From the NCBI RefSeq assembly GCF_000373905.1, contig NZ_KB892705.1, positions 3,856,478 through 3,920,477 on the forward strand: DNA of 64,000 nt, read 5' to 3'. This stretch comes from Mycobacterium sp. 155. GTDB taxonomy: Bacteria > Actinomycetota > Actinomycetes > Mycobacteriales > Mycobacteriaceae. This document shows, piece by piece, positions 16,709-27,443 of the stretch (positions are counted from its first letter, which is position 1; each line of letters begins with the position of its first letter). The notes beneath the pieces are model-generated. The model was given only the letters and a program-made list of their open reading frames with translations. It was not told the DNA's origin and searched no databases. Made by a program: the position numbers and the translations under genes.

Positions 16709-19700
16709 GTGTCCGAACCATCAGTCGCCGAGCTGCGCTCCCGCCTCGACGACCTGACGATCCGTGACGCCGCCCGCCTGGGCCGACGGTTGCGGAATCT
16801 TCGTGACGCCAGTGTCCCGACGAACCTCATAGAACAATTCCGCGCGGCGGAGGCCCTGGTGCTCACGCGCCAGGCCGCCGTCCCGTCCATCACCTACCCG
16901 GATCTACCGGTCACGCAGCGGCGCGACGAGATCGCCAAGGCCATAAGCGAAAACCAGGTGGTGATCGTCGCGGGCGCCACCGGCTCGGGTAAGACGACGC
17001 AGCTGCCCAAGATCTGCCTGGAACTCGGGCGCGGCATCCGCGGCACCATCGGTCACACGCAGCCGCGTCGACTGGCCGCGCGGACCGTCGCCCAGCGCAT
17101 CGCCGACGAGTTGGCGACCCCGCTTGGTGAGGCGGTCGGCTATACCGTGCGGTTCACCGATCAGGCCAGCGACGCAACATTGGTCAAACTGATGACCGAC
17201 GGCATTCTGCTCGCGGAGATTCAACGAGACCGCCGGCTGCTGCGTTACGACACGCTCATCCTCGACGAAGCCCACGAACGCAGCCTCAACATCGACTTCC
17301 TGCTCGGCTATCTGCGAGAGCTGTTGCCGCGGCGGCCCGATCTGAAGGTGATCGTCACCTCGGCGACGATTGAGCCGGAGCGCTTTGCGAGGCACTTCGG
17401 CGGTGCCGAACATGGATATAGCGGCGGCGCCGAACATGGATATAGCGGCGGCGCACCGATTGTCGAGGTGTCGGGCCGGACGTATCCGGTCGAGATCCGG
17501 TACCGGCCGCTGGAAGTGCCTGTGACGCTCGGTGATTCAGAATCAGACTCGGCCGACCCCGACGATCCCGATCACGAGATCGTGCGTACCGAAATCAGGG
17601 ATCCGGTCGAAGCCATCATCGATGCGGTCGCCGAGTTGGAAGCCGAGCCACCCGGTGACGTGCTGGTCTTCCTGTCTGGCGAGCGTGAAATCCGGGACGC
17701 CGCCGATGCCCTGCGTACGGTGGTCGGCCAGAACACCGAGGTGTTGCCGCTGTATGCGCGGCTGTCGACCGCCGACCAGCAGAAAGTGTTCCAGCCCAGC
17801 CGGGCGTTGCGCCGAATTGTGCTGGCCACCAACGTCGCCGAGACTTCGCTGACGGTTCCGGGGATCCGCTACGTCGTCGACCCCGGTACGGCCCGCATCT
17901 CCCGCTACAGCCGCCGTACCAAGGTGCAGCGCCTGCCGATCGAACCGATCTCGCAGGCTTCGGCTGCGCAGCGCGCCGGCCGGTCGGGCCGCACCGCACC
18001 CGGTATCTGCATCCGGTTGTACTCCCAGGAAGACTTCGAATCCCGGCCCCGCTACACCGATCCGGAGATCCTGCGCACCAACCTAGCCGCGGTCATCCTG
18101 CAGATGGCGGCCCTGGGACTCGGTGACCTGGAGGGTCCCGCGCAGTTCCCCTTCCTGGATCCGCCGGATCCGCGCAGCATCCGCGACGGTGTCGGCCTGC
18201 TACAGGAACTCGGTGCGTTCAGCGCCGACGGTGGGCTGACCGATATCGGCCGTCGGCTGTCCCGTTTGCCGCTGGACCCCCGGATCGGCCGGATGATCCT
18301 CGCCTCCGAGGCCGAAGGTTGCGTGGCCGAGGTGCTGGTGCTGGCAGCCGCGCTGTCGATCCCGGACCCGCGCGAACGTCCCGCCGACCGCGAGGAGGCC
18401 GCGCGGCAGAAACACGCCCGGTTCGCCGATGAGCACTCCGATTTCGTGTCCTACCTGAATCTGTGGAGGTATCTGCGAGAGCAACGAAATGAGCTGTCCG
18501 GCAATGCCTTCCGACGGATGTGTCGCGAGGAGTTCCTGCACTACCTGCGGATCCGGGAGTGGCAGGATCTGGTGGGGCAGTTGCGCAGCATCGCCCGCGA
18601 CATCGGAATTCGCGAGAGTGACGAGCCGGCCGACCCGTCGCGCATACATGCCGCGCTTGCGGCGGGTCTGCTGTCGCACGTCGGGATGCGTGAGGAGACC
18701 CGCGGACGCGATTCCCGGGAGTTCCTGGGGGCCCGCAACACCCGCTTCGTCCTGGCGCCGGGCTCGGTGCTGACCAAGAAGCCACCCCACTGGATCGTGG
18801 TGGCCGATCTGGTGGAGACCAGCAGGTTGTTCGGGCGCATCGCGGCCCGCATCGAGCCCGAGGCGATCGAACGCGTGGCGGGGCATCTGGTACAGCGCAG
18901 TTACAGCGAACCACACTGGGATGCCAAGCGCGGCACGGTGATGGCTTTCGAGCGCGTGACGCTCTACGGATTGCCGCTCGTGGCGCGCAGGCGTGTCGGC
19001 TATGCGCAGGTGGACCCGGAGTTGGCCCGGGAGCTGTTCATTCGGCACGCGCTCGTCGAGGGGGATTGGCAGACCCGGCACCACTTCTTCCGTGACAACG
19101 CGCGGTTGCGCGCAGAGCTGGAGGAGATGGAGGAGCGGGCCCGCCGTCGTGATCTGATCGTCGGCGACGACGATATCTTCGCGCTGTACGACGCCCGCGT
19201 TCCCGCGGATGTCATCTCGGCCCGCCACTTCGATGCCTGGTGGAAGAAACAGCGGCACCAGACCCCGAACCTACTTACCTTCACCCGCGCCGATCTGCTG
19301 CGTACCGACGCCGACGACGAACACCCTGACACCTGGCAAACCGATGATCTGACGCTGCCGCTCAGCTACCGCTTCGAACCCGGCGCAGCCGACGACGGTG
19401 TCACCGTGCATGTTCCGGTGGGAGTGCTGGCCCGCCTCGGTGGCGACGGATTCGCTTGGCAGGTACCCGCTTTGCGGGAGGAGCTGGTGACGGCGTTGAT
19501 CAAGTCGCTGCCCAAGGACCTGCGGCGCAACTTCGTGCCGGCACCCGACACCGCGCGGGCCATCCTGCCCGATCTCGATCCGGCCGCCGGTTCACTGTTG
19601 GACGAGGTGCAACGCGAACTGCGGAGGCGCAGCGGCGTCCTGGTGCCGATCGACGCGTTCGATCTGGACAAGGTACCCGAGCATCTACGGGTGACCTTTT

Positions 19701-20680
19701 CCGTCGAATCCACCGACGGCACCGAGGTGGCCCGGGGTAAGGACATCGATGCGTTGCGTGAGCAGCTGGCGGTGCCAGTCGCCGCGGCGGTGGCCGACGC
19801 TCTCGGAGGAGGCCTGGAATGTAGCGGGTTACGCAGCTGGCCCGAGGATCTCGATGAACTGCCTCGCAGCGTCGAGAACGTCTCGGGCGGTCACACCGTG
19901 CGTGGCTACCCGGCGTTCGTGGACACCGGCAACGCCGTGGACATCCGGGTGTTCGCGGCCCAGGCCGAACAGACCGCGGCGATGGGCCCGGGTCTGCGTC
20001 GGCTGCTGCGGCTCACGGTGCCTTCACCGGTCAAGGCGATCGAACGCAGTCTGAACCCCCGCGTGCGCCTCACCCTCAACACCAACCCGGACGGCACCCT
20101 GGCCGCGCTGCTCGAGGACTGTGCCGATGCGGCGGCCGGTGTTCTGCTGAAGCGGACGGTGTGGACCAGGGCTGATTTCACCGCACTGGCGCAGCAAGCC
20201 GCCAAAGAACTGGGGCCGACCACCACGGCCGTGGTGAACCGGGTGCAGGCCGTGCTGACGGCGGCCCACGAGGTACATGTCGCGCTGCCGGACAAACCGC
20301 TGCCGGCGCAAGCCGACGCGGTGGCCGACATTCGCTCTCAACTGGACCGCTTGCTGCCCAAGGGGTTTGTGACCGCCGCGGGTGCGTCGCGGTTGGCCGA
20401 CCTCGCCCGGTATGTCACCGCGATCAGTCGCCGGTTGGAGCGATTGCCGCAGGCCGTGGCTGCCGACCGCGAGCGGATGGCCAGAGTGCACGCTGTCGAG
20501 GACGCTTATGACGATGTGGTGCAGGCGCTTTCGCAGGCCCGCGCCGTCGATCCGAAAGTGAGCGAGATCGCGTGGCAGATCGAGGAATTCCGGGTGAGCC
20601 TGTGGGCTCAGCAGCTCGGGACCCCGCGCCCGGTCAGCGAGCAGCGTATCTACAAGGCGATCAACGCGATTCAGAACTGA
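16709..20680 (+). CDS. hrpA: ATP-dependent RNA helicase HrpA
   Basis: A protein of about 1323 residues, the usual HrpA length: a DEAH-box 3'-5' helicase. Motifs: GATGSGKTTQLPK (Walker A), TQPRRLAARTVAQRIADE (Ia), DEAHERSLNIDFLLGYL (II), VIVTSATIEPERFARHFGG (III), then LATNVAETSLTVPGIRYVVD (V) and QRAGRSGRTAPGICIRLYS (VI). The HA2 and OB-fold regions and the long C-terminal DUF3418 region follow. The GTG at 16709 (VSEPSVAELRSRLDDL) matches the family start better than the upstream GTG/ATG at 16682-16685. In E. coli HrpA rescues stalled ribosomes; the role here is inferred by family. A short in-frame tandem duplication follows motif III. Confidence 0.96.
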   Translation: MSEPSVAELRSRLDDLTIRDAARLGRRLRNLRDASVPTNLIEQFRAAEALVLTRQAAVPSITYPDLPVTQRRDEIAKAISENQVVIVAGATGSGKTTQLPKICLELGRGIRGTIGHTQPRRLAARTVAQRIADELATPLGEAVGYTVRFTDQASDATLVKLMTDGILLAEIQRDRRLLRYDTLILDEAHERSLNIDFLLGYLRELLPRRPDLKVIVTSATIEPERFARHFGGAEHGYSGGAEHGYSGGAPIVEVSGRTYPVEIRYRPLEVPVTLGDSESDSADPDDPDHEIVRTEIRDPVEAIIDAVAELEAEPPGDVLVFLSGEREIRDAADALRTVVGQNTEVLPLYARLSTADQQKVFQPSRALRRIVLATNVAETSLTVPGIRYVVDPGTARISRYSRRTKVQRLPIEPISQASAAQRAGRSGRTAPGICIRLYSQEDFESRPRYTDPEILRTNLAAVILQMAALGLGDLEGPAQFPFLDPPDPRSIRDGVGLLQELGAFSADGGLTDIGRRLSRLPLDPRIGRMILASEAEGCVAEVLVLAAALSIPDPRERPADREEAARQKHARFADEHSDFVSYLNLWRYLREQRNELSGNAFRRMCREEFLHYLRIREWQDLVGQLRSIARDIGIRESDEPADPSRIHAALAAGLLSHVGMREETRGRDSREFLGARNTRFVLAPGSVLTKKPPHWIVVADLVETSRLFGRIAARIEPEAIERVAGHLVQRSYSEPHWDAKRGTVMAFERVTLYGLPLVARRRVGYAQVDPELARELFIRHALVEGDWQTRHHFFRDNARLRAELEEMEERARRRDLIVGDDDIFALYDARVPADVISARHFDAWWKKQRHQTPNLLTFTRADLLRTDADDEHPDTWQTDDLTLPLSYRFEPGAADDGVTVHVPVGVLARLGGDGFAWQVPALREELVTALIKSLPKDLRRNFVPAPDTARAILPDLDPAAGSLLDEVQRELRRRSGVLVPIDAFDLDKVPEHLRVTFSVESTDGTEVARGKDIDALREQLAVPVAAAVADALGGGLECSGLRSWPEDLDELPRSVENVSGGHTVRGYPAFVDTGNAVDIRVFAAQAEQTAAMGPGLRRLLRLTVPSPVKAIERSLNPRVRLTLNTNPDGTLAALLEDCADAAAGVLLKRTVWTRADFTALAQQAAKELGPTTTAVVNRVQAVLTAAHEVHVALPDKPLPAQADAVADIRSQLDRLLPKGFVTAAGASRLADLARYVTAISRRLERLPQAVAADRERMARVHAVEDAYDDVVQALSQARAVDPKVSEIAWQIEEFRVSLWAQQLGTPRPVSEQRIYKAINAIQN
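17405..17452 (+). repeat. in-frame 24-bp tandem duplication within hrpA
   Basis: Two exact 24-base copies (17405-17428 and 17429-17452) encode AEHGYSGG twice. They insert a Gly-rich loop just after motif III (TSATIEPERFARHFGG) and before PIVEVSGRTYPVEI. Length variation at this loop would not disturb the fold. Confidence 0.9.
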
Positions 20681-20718
20681 TGGGCCCCGTCCGGCCTTCT
20701 GCCGGCGCCTAGATCACC

Positions 20719-20782
20719 CCGCGAGCGACCGCAAATGCACGCAATTCACGGCGTGTCGGTGTACAGACACGGTCGCTCGCGG
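20719..20782. repeat. 13-bp inverted-repeat element overlapping the GGDEF gene 3' end
   Basis: CCGCGAGCGACCG (20719-20731) is the exact reverse complement of CGGTCGCTCGCGG (20770-20782), with a 38-base interior containing GGCGTGTCGGTGTACAGACAC. It resembles the GCGAGCG/GGCGTGTC-type palindromic elements I remember from mycobacterial intergenic regions. It lies between the stops of hrpA and the convergent GGDEF gene, where it could act as a bidirectional terminator or mRNA end-protecting hairpin. It also encodes the last residues of the GGDEF protein. Confidence 0.65.
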
Positions 20783-21894
20783 AGCAGGGGGGCGGGATGC
20801 AGATCGGCGTAGTGGCACGCCTGGTTCCCACCGGCGCGTTTGGCCGCATACATTGCCAGGTCGGCCGCGACGATGACATTGTCGAGGAATCGCGGATCAG
20901 GGGTTGTTCCGGCACCGTCGAGTGAGGCGCTGGCGCTGCCGATGCTGGCGGTCGTGGGGTAAGGGAGTGCCGCGGTCGCCCGGCGAATCCGCTCGGCAAG
21001 GTCGGCCGGCCGCGGTGTGCTGTGGATGTCGGCTACGACGAACTCCTCGCCCCCGAGCCGTCCGATCACCGCCGCCGACGGGCAGTTGTCCCGCAAGGCC
21101 GCCCCGACCCGGGCCAGCGCCCGGTCCCCGAGGGCATGCCCCCACGTGTCGTTGAGCAGTTTGAAGTTGTCCAAGTCGATCACGAGGACCACCAGATGTG
21201 ACCCCACGGCCTGATGCCGAATCAGGCCGTGCGCCGAGCGGTAGAAGGCGCGTCGGGTGTGCAGGCCGGTGAGCGGATCGTGATCGGACACCGTGAGGTC
21301 CGAGCGCAGGGCGTGCACCAGGGACCGGATCCCGAACGGGACACCGGTATTGAGCACCACCACGGTCAGCACGGCGGCAGCCGCCAGGGCGATATCACCC
21401 GTGTCCTTGATGAGCCGGGACGCAAAAACGGCCGCGCACACTGCGCAGACCACGAGATTGCCGACGACGTAGCGCAAAGTGTGGAAGTACGCGATGAATC
21501 CGCCGAGCACTGCGAAGACCACACAACCCATGAGGGCCGAGTACGGATTGGACAGGGAGGCGCACCCGAGCGCGGTAACACCGCTCGCAGCCAGCAAAAA
21601 CAGCGACGACTGCCTTCTGGTGGGCCAGTGCACCAGCCACACCAGGGCGCTGAGAAATCCGAGTGCTGCGGTGCCCACCGCAATCATTCTGGAGGCCAGA
21701 TGGTCGGGACCGTTTGGGCTCCAGATCATCAACAGCGGAAGCGCCGCCAACACGGCGGTATACAGGGCCGTCACCCACTGCCAGCGGCGTCGTAGACCGC
21801 GGTCCCGGATGTAGGTGCTGAGCCAGTCGAACTGGTGAGTCTGTTGCGGTATCCCGCTCACCTCGCCGCCCCCCGATTTCCCAAACCTCCGCAT
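20746..21894 (-). CDS. membrane-bound GGDEF diguanylate cyclase
   Basis: A protein of about 382 residues. Five or six hydrophobic helices between about residues 35 and 200 precede a GGDEF domain: DHDPLTGLHTRRAFYRSAH, LVIDLDNFKLLNDTWGHALGDRAL, and the active-site signature GRLGGEEFVV (GGEEF, a functional variant). The domain closes with ADLAMYAAKRAGGNQA. It should make cyclic di-GMP from two GTP in response to a membrane signal; there is no EAL domain. ATG 21894 (MRRFGKSGG) is used, but GTG 21861, preceded by a GGGGGGCGGCGAG purine run, may be the true start. The last about ten residues are encoded by an inverted-repeat element. Confidence 0.9.
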   Translation of the reverse strand: MRRFGKSGGGEVSGIPQQTHQFDWLSTYIRDRGLRRRWQWVTALYTAVLAALPLLMIWSPNGPDHLASRMIAVGTAALGFLSALVWLVHWPTRRQSSLFLLAASGVTALGCASLSNPYSALMGCVVFAVLGGFIAYFHTLRYVVGNLVVCAVCAAVFASRLIKDTGDIALAAAAVLTVVVLNTGVPFGIRSLVHALRSDLTVSDHDPLTGLHTRRAFYRSAHGLIRHQAVGSHLVVLVIDLDNFKLLNDTWGHALGDRALARVGAALRDNCPSAAVIGRLGGEEFVVADIHSTPRPADLAERIRRATAALPYPTTASIGSASASLDGAGTTPDPRFLDNVIVAADLAMYAAKRAGGNQACHYADLHPAPLLRERPCLYTDTP

Positions 21895-22026
21895 AGTGCG
21901 GGAACTTACGACATCTGCGGGCCGATAGTAGCAATACCGCGCCGATCGCCAGCTAACGTTCTCCTGTGCGTTTTTGGTGCCGGAGTCGATCAACGAGCAA
22001 CGACGGCTAGTGTCAGGGGGAGGGTG

Positions 22027-23502
22027 TCACCGCGACGTCGGTCCCAACGCCGTGCAGATCAGCCCGGCGGGATCGTAGTGAGACCGGACGGTATTCAGCC
22101 GATCCAGGTTGTGCCCGAAGTAGCGGGCCGCGGGCATGCCGGCCTCGACGTAGTTGACATATCCGCCGACCGAATTCGCTTGCACCGCGTGGTGCGCGTC
22201 GCGCAGCCAACCGGTGGCGGTCTCGACGGCGGCCGATGACGTCGGCTCGGTGTACCACTGCACGCAGGCGGCGTGGCGCCGCCACGGGAAGGCGGTGGCG
22301 TCGGGTGCCGTGTCGGTCACGGCGCCGTCGAGTGATTCGACGACAGCGGTCGCGGCCCCTGCGCCCTTGGTCCAGGCGGACAACGCGGCGACGATGGATT
22401 CGGCGGCGGCGTGGGTCATTTCCGCCGCGATGTCCGAGCCCGCGACGAAGGCCCGGGGCCTGGTGGCATCGCTGCCGCCCTCGAAGTAGTGGACGAAGTC
22501 CAGGTGGCCAAGGGTCTGGGTTCGGGTGCTCAGTGGGGCTGTGCCGATCGCGGCGGCCAGGGCAGACGCCGCTTGGTCGCCGGTCTGTGCGGGAGCCGCC
22601 AGCACGACACTGCATTGCAGGTCGGTGCCTGGGCCGGAGGTCAGGTTGACCATGCCCCAGATCTCCCGCGGTGCCGTGCCCAGCCAGTGGTGCCATCCGT
22701 AGAGCAGTTGTGCCGCAGCCGTTTCGGGGAACGTGAGGGTGACGACGTCGCGGTCGACGGTTGCGAAGGTATGGAATGTGAACGAGGTGACCACGCCGCA
22801 CCCGCCTCCGCCGCCCCGCAGCGCCCAGAGCAAGTCTTCGTGGTCGTCCGATGACGCGGTGACCGTCTCGCCACTAGGCACGACGACGGTCGCCGAAACC
22901 AGGCTGTCGCACGTCAGTCCGTAGCGCCGGGCATCGGAACCCAGGCCGCCGCCCAGCGTCAGGCCCGCGACACCGACGCTCGGGCAGCTTCCGGTGGGAA
23001 TCGAGCAGCCGTGCTCGGCGAGTGCGCTCTGCACCGTGTCGAGATCGGTGGCGGCTGCAACCGTCACCAGGCCGGTGCCGTTGTCGTAGTCGATGGCGCG
23101 GGGCAGCCCGCGTAAGTCGATGACCATCGCGCCCGATGTCGCCGAGGCGCCGATGTAGGAGTGCCCGCCGCTACGGGGCGCAACCTTGATGGCGTGCTCG
23201 GCGGCGAATACGACGGCTTTCGACACGTCGCCGGACGAGTTGGCCACGACCACCGCGGCAGGTCTCGTGCCGTCGAACCGGCTGTTGAAAATGCTCTTGG
23301 CGGAAGGGAATTCCGCGTCATCCGGCAGGATGACCTTGCCGTCGAGCGAACCGGACAGGGCGACCCAGCCCGGTGGCCCGGCAGCCATCGTCGAGCCGGC
23401 CGGAGGAGGTGCGGGACTGTCCCGGCACGCTCCAAGTGCCCCGGCGGTCGCCAGTCCCAGTGCCCCGCGTAAGAAGGTCTGACGAGAGATCTGCGAGGTC
23501 AT
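22027..23502 (-). CDS. exported FAD-linked oxidoreductase, berberine-bridge-enzyme type
   Basis: A 491-residue flavoenzyme. The N-terminus (MTSQISRQTFLRGALGLATAGALGACRDS) looks like a Tat-type/lipoprotein signal but has RQ instead of twin Arg, with a lipobox-like LGAC. The FAD_binding_4 domain carries APRSGGHSYIGAS, whose His is the usual 8-alpha flavin attachment site, and CPSVGVAGLTLGGGLG, whose Cys matches the second attachment point in bicovalent enzymes. The BBE domain ends the protein (GGYVNYVEAG, then YFGHNLDRLNTVRSHYDP). Relatives oxidise carbohydrates or secondary metabolites; the substrate is unknown. The gene precedes the GGDEF gene on the same strand. Confidence 0.88.
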   Translation of the reverse strand: MTSQISRQTFLRGALGLATAGALGACRDSPAPPPAGSTMAAGPPGWVALSGSLDGKVILPDDAEFPSAKSIFNSRFDGTRPAAVVVANSSGDVSKAVVFAAEHAIKVAPRSGGHSYIGASATSGAMVIDLRGLPRAIDYDNGTGLVTVAAATDLDTVQSALAEHGCSIPTGSCPSVGVAGLTLGGGLGSDARRYGLTCDSLVSATVVVPSGETVTASSDDHEDLLWALRGGGGGCGVVTSFTFHTFATVDRDVVTLTFPETAAAQLLYGWHHWLGTAPREIWGMVNLTSGPGTDLQCSVVLAAPAQTGDQAASALAAAIGTAPLSTRTQTLGHLDFVHYFEGGSDATRPRAFVAGSDIAAEMTHAAAESIVAALSAWTKGAGAATAVVESLDGAVTDTAPDATAFPWRRHAACVQWYTEPTSSAAVETATGWLRDAHHAVQANSVGGYVNYVEAGMPAARYFGHNLDRLNTVRSHYDPAGLICTALGPTSR

Positions 23503-23522
23503 GGTGCCGACGGTCGGCGCGG

Positions 23523-24716
<1,194 letters not shown>

Positions 24717-24864
24717 CTAACAATGCAGTCTGTGATGACCACGGGGCCGCGCCCGGCGTAACCCGGCCGTTATCAAGGTGATTCGATCCCGATGCCGAAC
24801 AGACCGATGATCGTCTACTTTGCGATCTGGATGAAGCAGCGTCGCGCGCGATGAATCTCGCGCC

Positions 24865-26781
24865 TTATCCGAACGTCGCAGGGTCGGCCAGCGAGATGAG
24901 GATTTGGGACGGCGACTGTCCGCCCTGGCGCAGCTGATAGACCCCGCCCGCCAGGGCCCGGCGGGCCGGCTTGGTCGGCACCAGATGCGGGAAGTCGTAG
25001 GTGGTCAGGGTCAGCCGCAACCGATGTCCGGCCTCGATCAGGGCAGCAGTGGGAAACACCTCGATGTCGTAGCGCGTCAGCTGCCCCGGCACCACCGGAA
25101 CGACGGCCGCGCGCGTGCTGATGTGATGCGGCCGCAGCACCGTGCCGTCGTCCAGGTACCACGTCTTGTCGGCATCCAGGGTGCGGTGCGAACCGAGCAG
25201 GGCGCCCTGGGTCAGGGGACGGCTCATGCCTTCGGGGGACACGTCGTCCAGATGAGCCACCCACAACGTCTCCGTCGTGCTGGCGCGCGCGTACACGGCG
25301 AGCGCGACCGGGCCCGCCACCAACTGCGGCGTGTCGAATGCTGCGGTGGTATAGGTCAGGGCTTCCCGCTGAACCTTGCTGTTGTCCAGGTCGTAGCGGA
25401 TGCGGCGGCCGGCCTGCGACACCACGAAGCTGCCCATCCCGAAACTCCACTGTTCCAGGCTGCGTCCCGAGATCGGCCCACGTGTGGCGTACCGGAGCAT
25501 CGCCTCGGTCACGTCAGGCTCGGCGTCGGTGCACAGTACGCCGCCGTCGGACAGGAAGAACCGCGTGGGCGTGGCCTCGGGGAACGGGTATTCGCTGGTG
25601 TGAAACCACTGAGAGCTGCCGATGGCCTGGAAGCGCACCGGGGTACCCGTCACCGCGGCGTCCTCGGAGTCTTTCAGCCAACGGTCGAACCACCGCAGTT
25701 GCAGGGCGCGCAGGTGCAGGCCGTCCAGATCCGAAACGTGGTACCAGGGACCCATCATCAGTTGGATGCGCTCCGACGTCGGCTGGCCCGGCTGCATCGG
25801 CGCATCGGCGGGCCGGCCCGCGAAGGTGTTCTGCAAGGCGGCGTAGTTGAGCGGCGCCCCGCGCTGGAAAGCGTCGTGCCACCCGCCGATGAGGAACACC
25901 GCGACGTCGTTGTCGACGATGTTCGGCAACACGTCGCTGGCGCGCATACTGTCCCAGAACGGGCCGTCGAATGCGTTGTCCCCGCCGGCCGTCGCATCGG
26001 CGATCATGGTCTTGAAGTACTGCCGCTGGTCGTGTCCGCGCTGGCGTACCCCGGCCAGCCCGCCGGCCCGCGGACGCTCGTGGGGACCACGGTTAGTGAA
26101 CTCCAGCGTCGAATTGACCACGTTCAGAAGCGAATACACGGCACCGTAGGCCCGGACAGTGCGCATGTGCGGGACGCCGCCCATGGTGACCACATCGCGG
26201 TAGAAGTCGTTGGCGGCCATCACCGGAAAGATCGCTCTGAGCGGTGAGCCCCGGCCGACGGCGGCTGCGGTCAACAGCTGGTTGACCGCCAGATAGGAGA
26301 TACCGAACATGCCGACCCGTCCGTTGGAATTCGGCAGCTGTGCGGCCCAGTCGACCAGGTCGACGCCGTCGGTGACCTGCTCGGCCCCCAGCATCTCGAA
26401 CGATCCGCCGGAAACCCCGGTACCGCGGACATCGGCTATCACCTCGATGTAGCCGCGTCTGATCAGATACGGGGTTGCCCCGCCGCCGATCTGCGCGGCC
26501 GGAGGCGGAGCCTTCTTGCCGTAGGGCGTGATGGACAGCAGCACCGGGAACGGTCCCGGTGCCGGCTCGCCAGTCTCGGGAATGGTCGGGTAGTGAATGT
26601 CAGCCCGCAGCACAGTGCCGTCGCGTACCGGGACCGCGACGTTGTGGTGCACACCGATACCGAACCGCGCGGGTTCGGGTGTCCACGGTGGTTCCAGTGG
26701 TGACGGGCTTGTCTTCCGCGTCCGTGCCGCTGCCCAGCCGGCTATTGCCTTTTCTCGCACGGCCTGCAACCGGTTCGCCAT
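24865..26781 (-). CDS. CocE/NonD family hydrolase (X-Pro dipeptidyl-peptidase-like)
   Basis: A 638-residue alpha/beta hydrolase. The catalytic domain contains VLRADIHYPTIPE, VIADVRGTGVSGG and the nucleophile elbow GMFGISYLAVNQL (Ser in GIS-Y). A helical cap follows, with IGGWHDAFQRGAPLNY and the family segment LQLRWFDRWLKD. The C-terminal jelly-roll (PepX_C) domain begins around residue 420. Family members cleave cocaine-like esters, beta-lactam side-chain esters or X-Pro peptides; the substrate cannot be told. There is no clear signal peptide. The start at 26781 (MANRLQAVREKAI) is adjacent to a 217-base intergenic region. Confidence 0.92.
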   Translation of the reverse strand: MANRLQAVREKAIAGWAAARTRKTSPSPLEPPWTPEPARFGIGVHHNVAVPVRDGTVLRADIHYPTIPETGEPAPGPFPVLLSITPYGKKAPPPAAQIGGGATPYLIRRGYIEVIADVRGTGVSGGSFEMLGAEQVTDGVDLVDWAAQLPNSNGRVGMFGISYLAVNQLLTAAAVGRGSPLRAIFPVMAANDFYRDVVTMGGVPHMRTVRAYGAVYSLLNVVNSTLEFTNRGPHERPRAGGLAGVRQRGHDQRQYFKTMIADATAGGDNAFDGPFWDSMRASDVLPNIVDNDVAVFLIGGWHDAFQRGAPLNYAALQNTFAGRPADAPMQPGQPTSERIQLMMGPWYHVSDLDGLHLRALQLRWFDRWLKDSEDAAVTGTPVRFQAIGSSQWFHTSEYPFPEATPTRFFLSDGGVLCTDAEPDVTEAMLRYATRGPISGRSLEQWSFGMGSFVVSQAGRRIRYDLDNSKVQREALTYTTAAFDTPQLVAGPVALAVYARASTTETLWVAHLDDVSPEGMSRPLTQGALLGSHRTLDADKTWYLDDGTVLRPHHISTRAAVVPVVPGQLTRYDIEVFPTAALIEAGHRLRLTLTTYDFPHLVPTKPARRALAGGVYQLRQGGQSPSQILISLADPATFG

Positions 26782-26998
26782 GAAGCCCCCTTGACGACGT
26801 GTCGGTGATCAGCTCGACCGTAGACGAGGACGTGACGTCCCGCTTTTGCCAACAATCCCCACTGTGCAAAGCACCAGTGCTTAACTCTTCGGGCGCTACG
26901 ACCACTACAGTCTGTGGTCAACGTCGATGCGCTGGGCCCACCGGGCATCGACGCGTCTCCTGGAATAGTGGGCGTGGGTTTGGAGGTTGCGCACAGAC

Positions 26999-27442
26999 GT
27001 GACCGTCACCTCATCTAAACCGCCGTTCGATCCGCGCGATCTGCTCGCCGAGGTCCGCCTCGGGATACTCGCCACCCTTAAGGCCAGCGGTATGCCACAG
27101 CTGTCCCCGGTGACGCAGTCGTATGTCCGGTCCGCCGACATCATCCAGGTGTCGATGACCGACGGCCGCGCCAAGACGCTCAATCTTCGGCGCGACCCCC
27201 GTGCCGCGATCGAGGTGACCAGGTCGGACGGCTGGGCGTGGGCCACCGCCGAAGGGCCGGTGACACTCATCGGTCCGGGTACCGATCCGCACGGTCCCGA
27301 GGTGGAGGCGCTCGTCGACTACTACCGCAACGCCGCCGGTGAGCATCCCGACTGGGATGAGTACCGGGCGGTCATGGTGTCCGATCGGCGGGTGCTGATG
27401 ACCATGACCGTCGAGCGGGTCTACGGCCAGCAGCTGCGCTGA
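26999..27442 (+). CDS. PPOX-class F420-dependent oxidoreductase
   Basis: A protein of about 147 residues of the flavin/F420-binding split-barrel superfamily (Rv1155-like). Conserved: LGILATLKASGMPQLSPVTQSYV, SMTDGRAKTLNLRRDPRAAIEV, and the terminal RVLMTMTVERVYGQQL. Such proteins bind F420 and reduce various enoate-type compounds; the substrate here is unknown. The GTG at 26999 is preferred to the TTG at 26987. Upstream 26782-26998 contains a short inverted repeat (GACCAC/GTGGTC, 26900-26919) that may be regulatory. It is convergent with the esterase gene, one base between stops. Confidence 0.88.
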   Translation: MTVTSSKPPFDPRDLLAEVRLGILATLKASGMPQLSPVTQSYVRSADIIQVSMTDGRAKTLNLRRDPRAAIEVTRSDGWAWATAEGPVTLIGPGTDPHGPEVEALVDYYRNAAGEHPDWDEYRAVMVSDRRVLMTMTVERVYGQQLR

Positions 27443-27443
27443 C

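Noticed and set aside
26900..26919. GACCAC-N8-GTGGTC repeat and AAGCAC/GTGCTT palindrome before the F420 gene
   Set aside because: Six-base arms are too short to treat as operators without further support; noted under the gene only.
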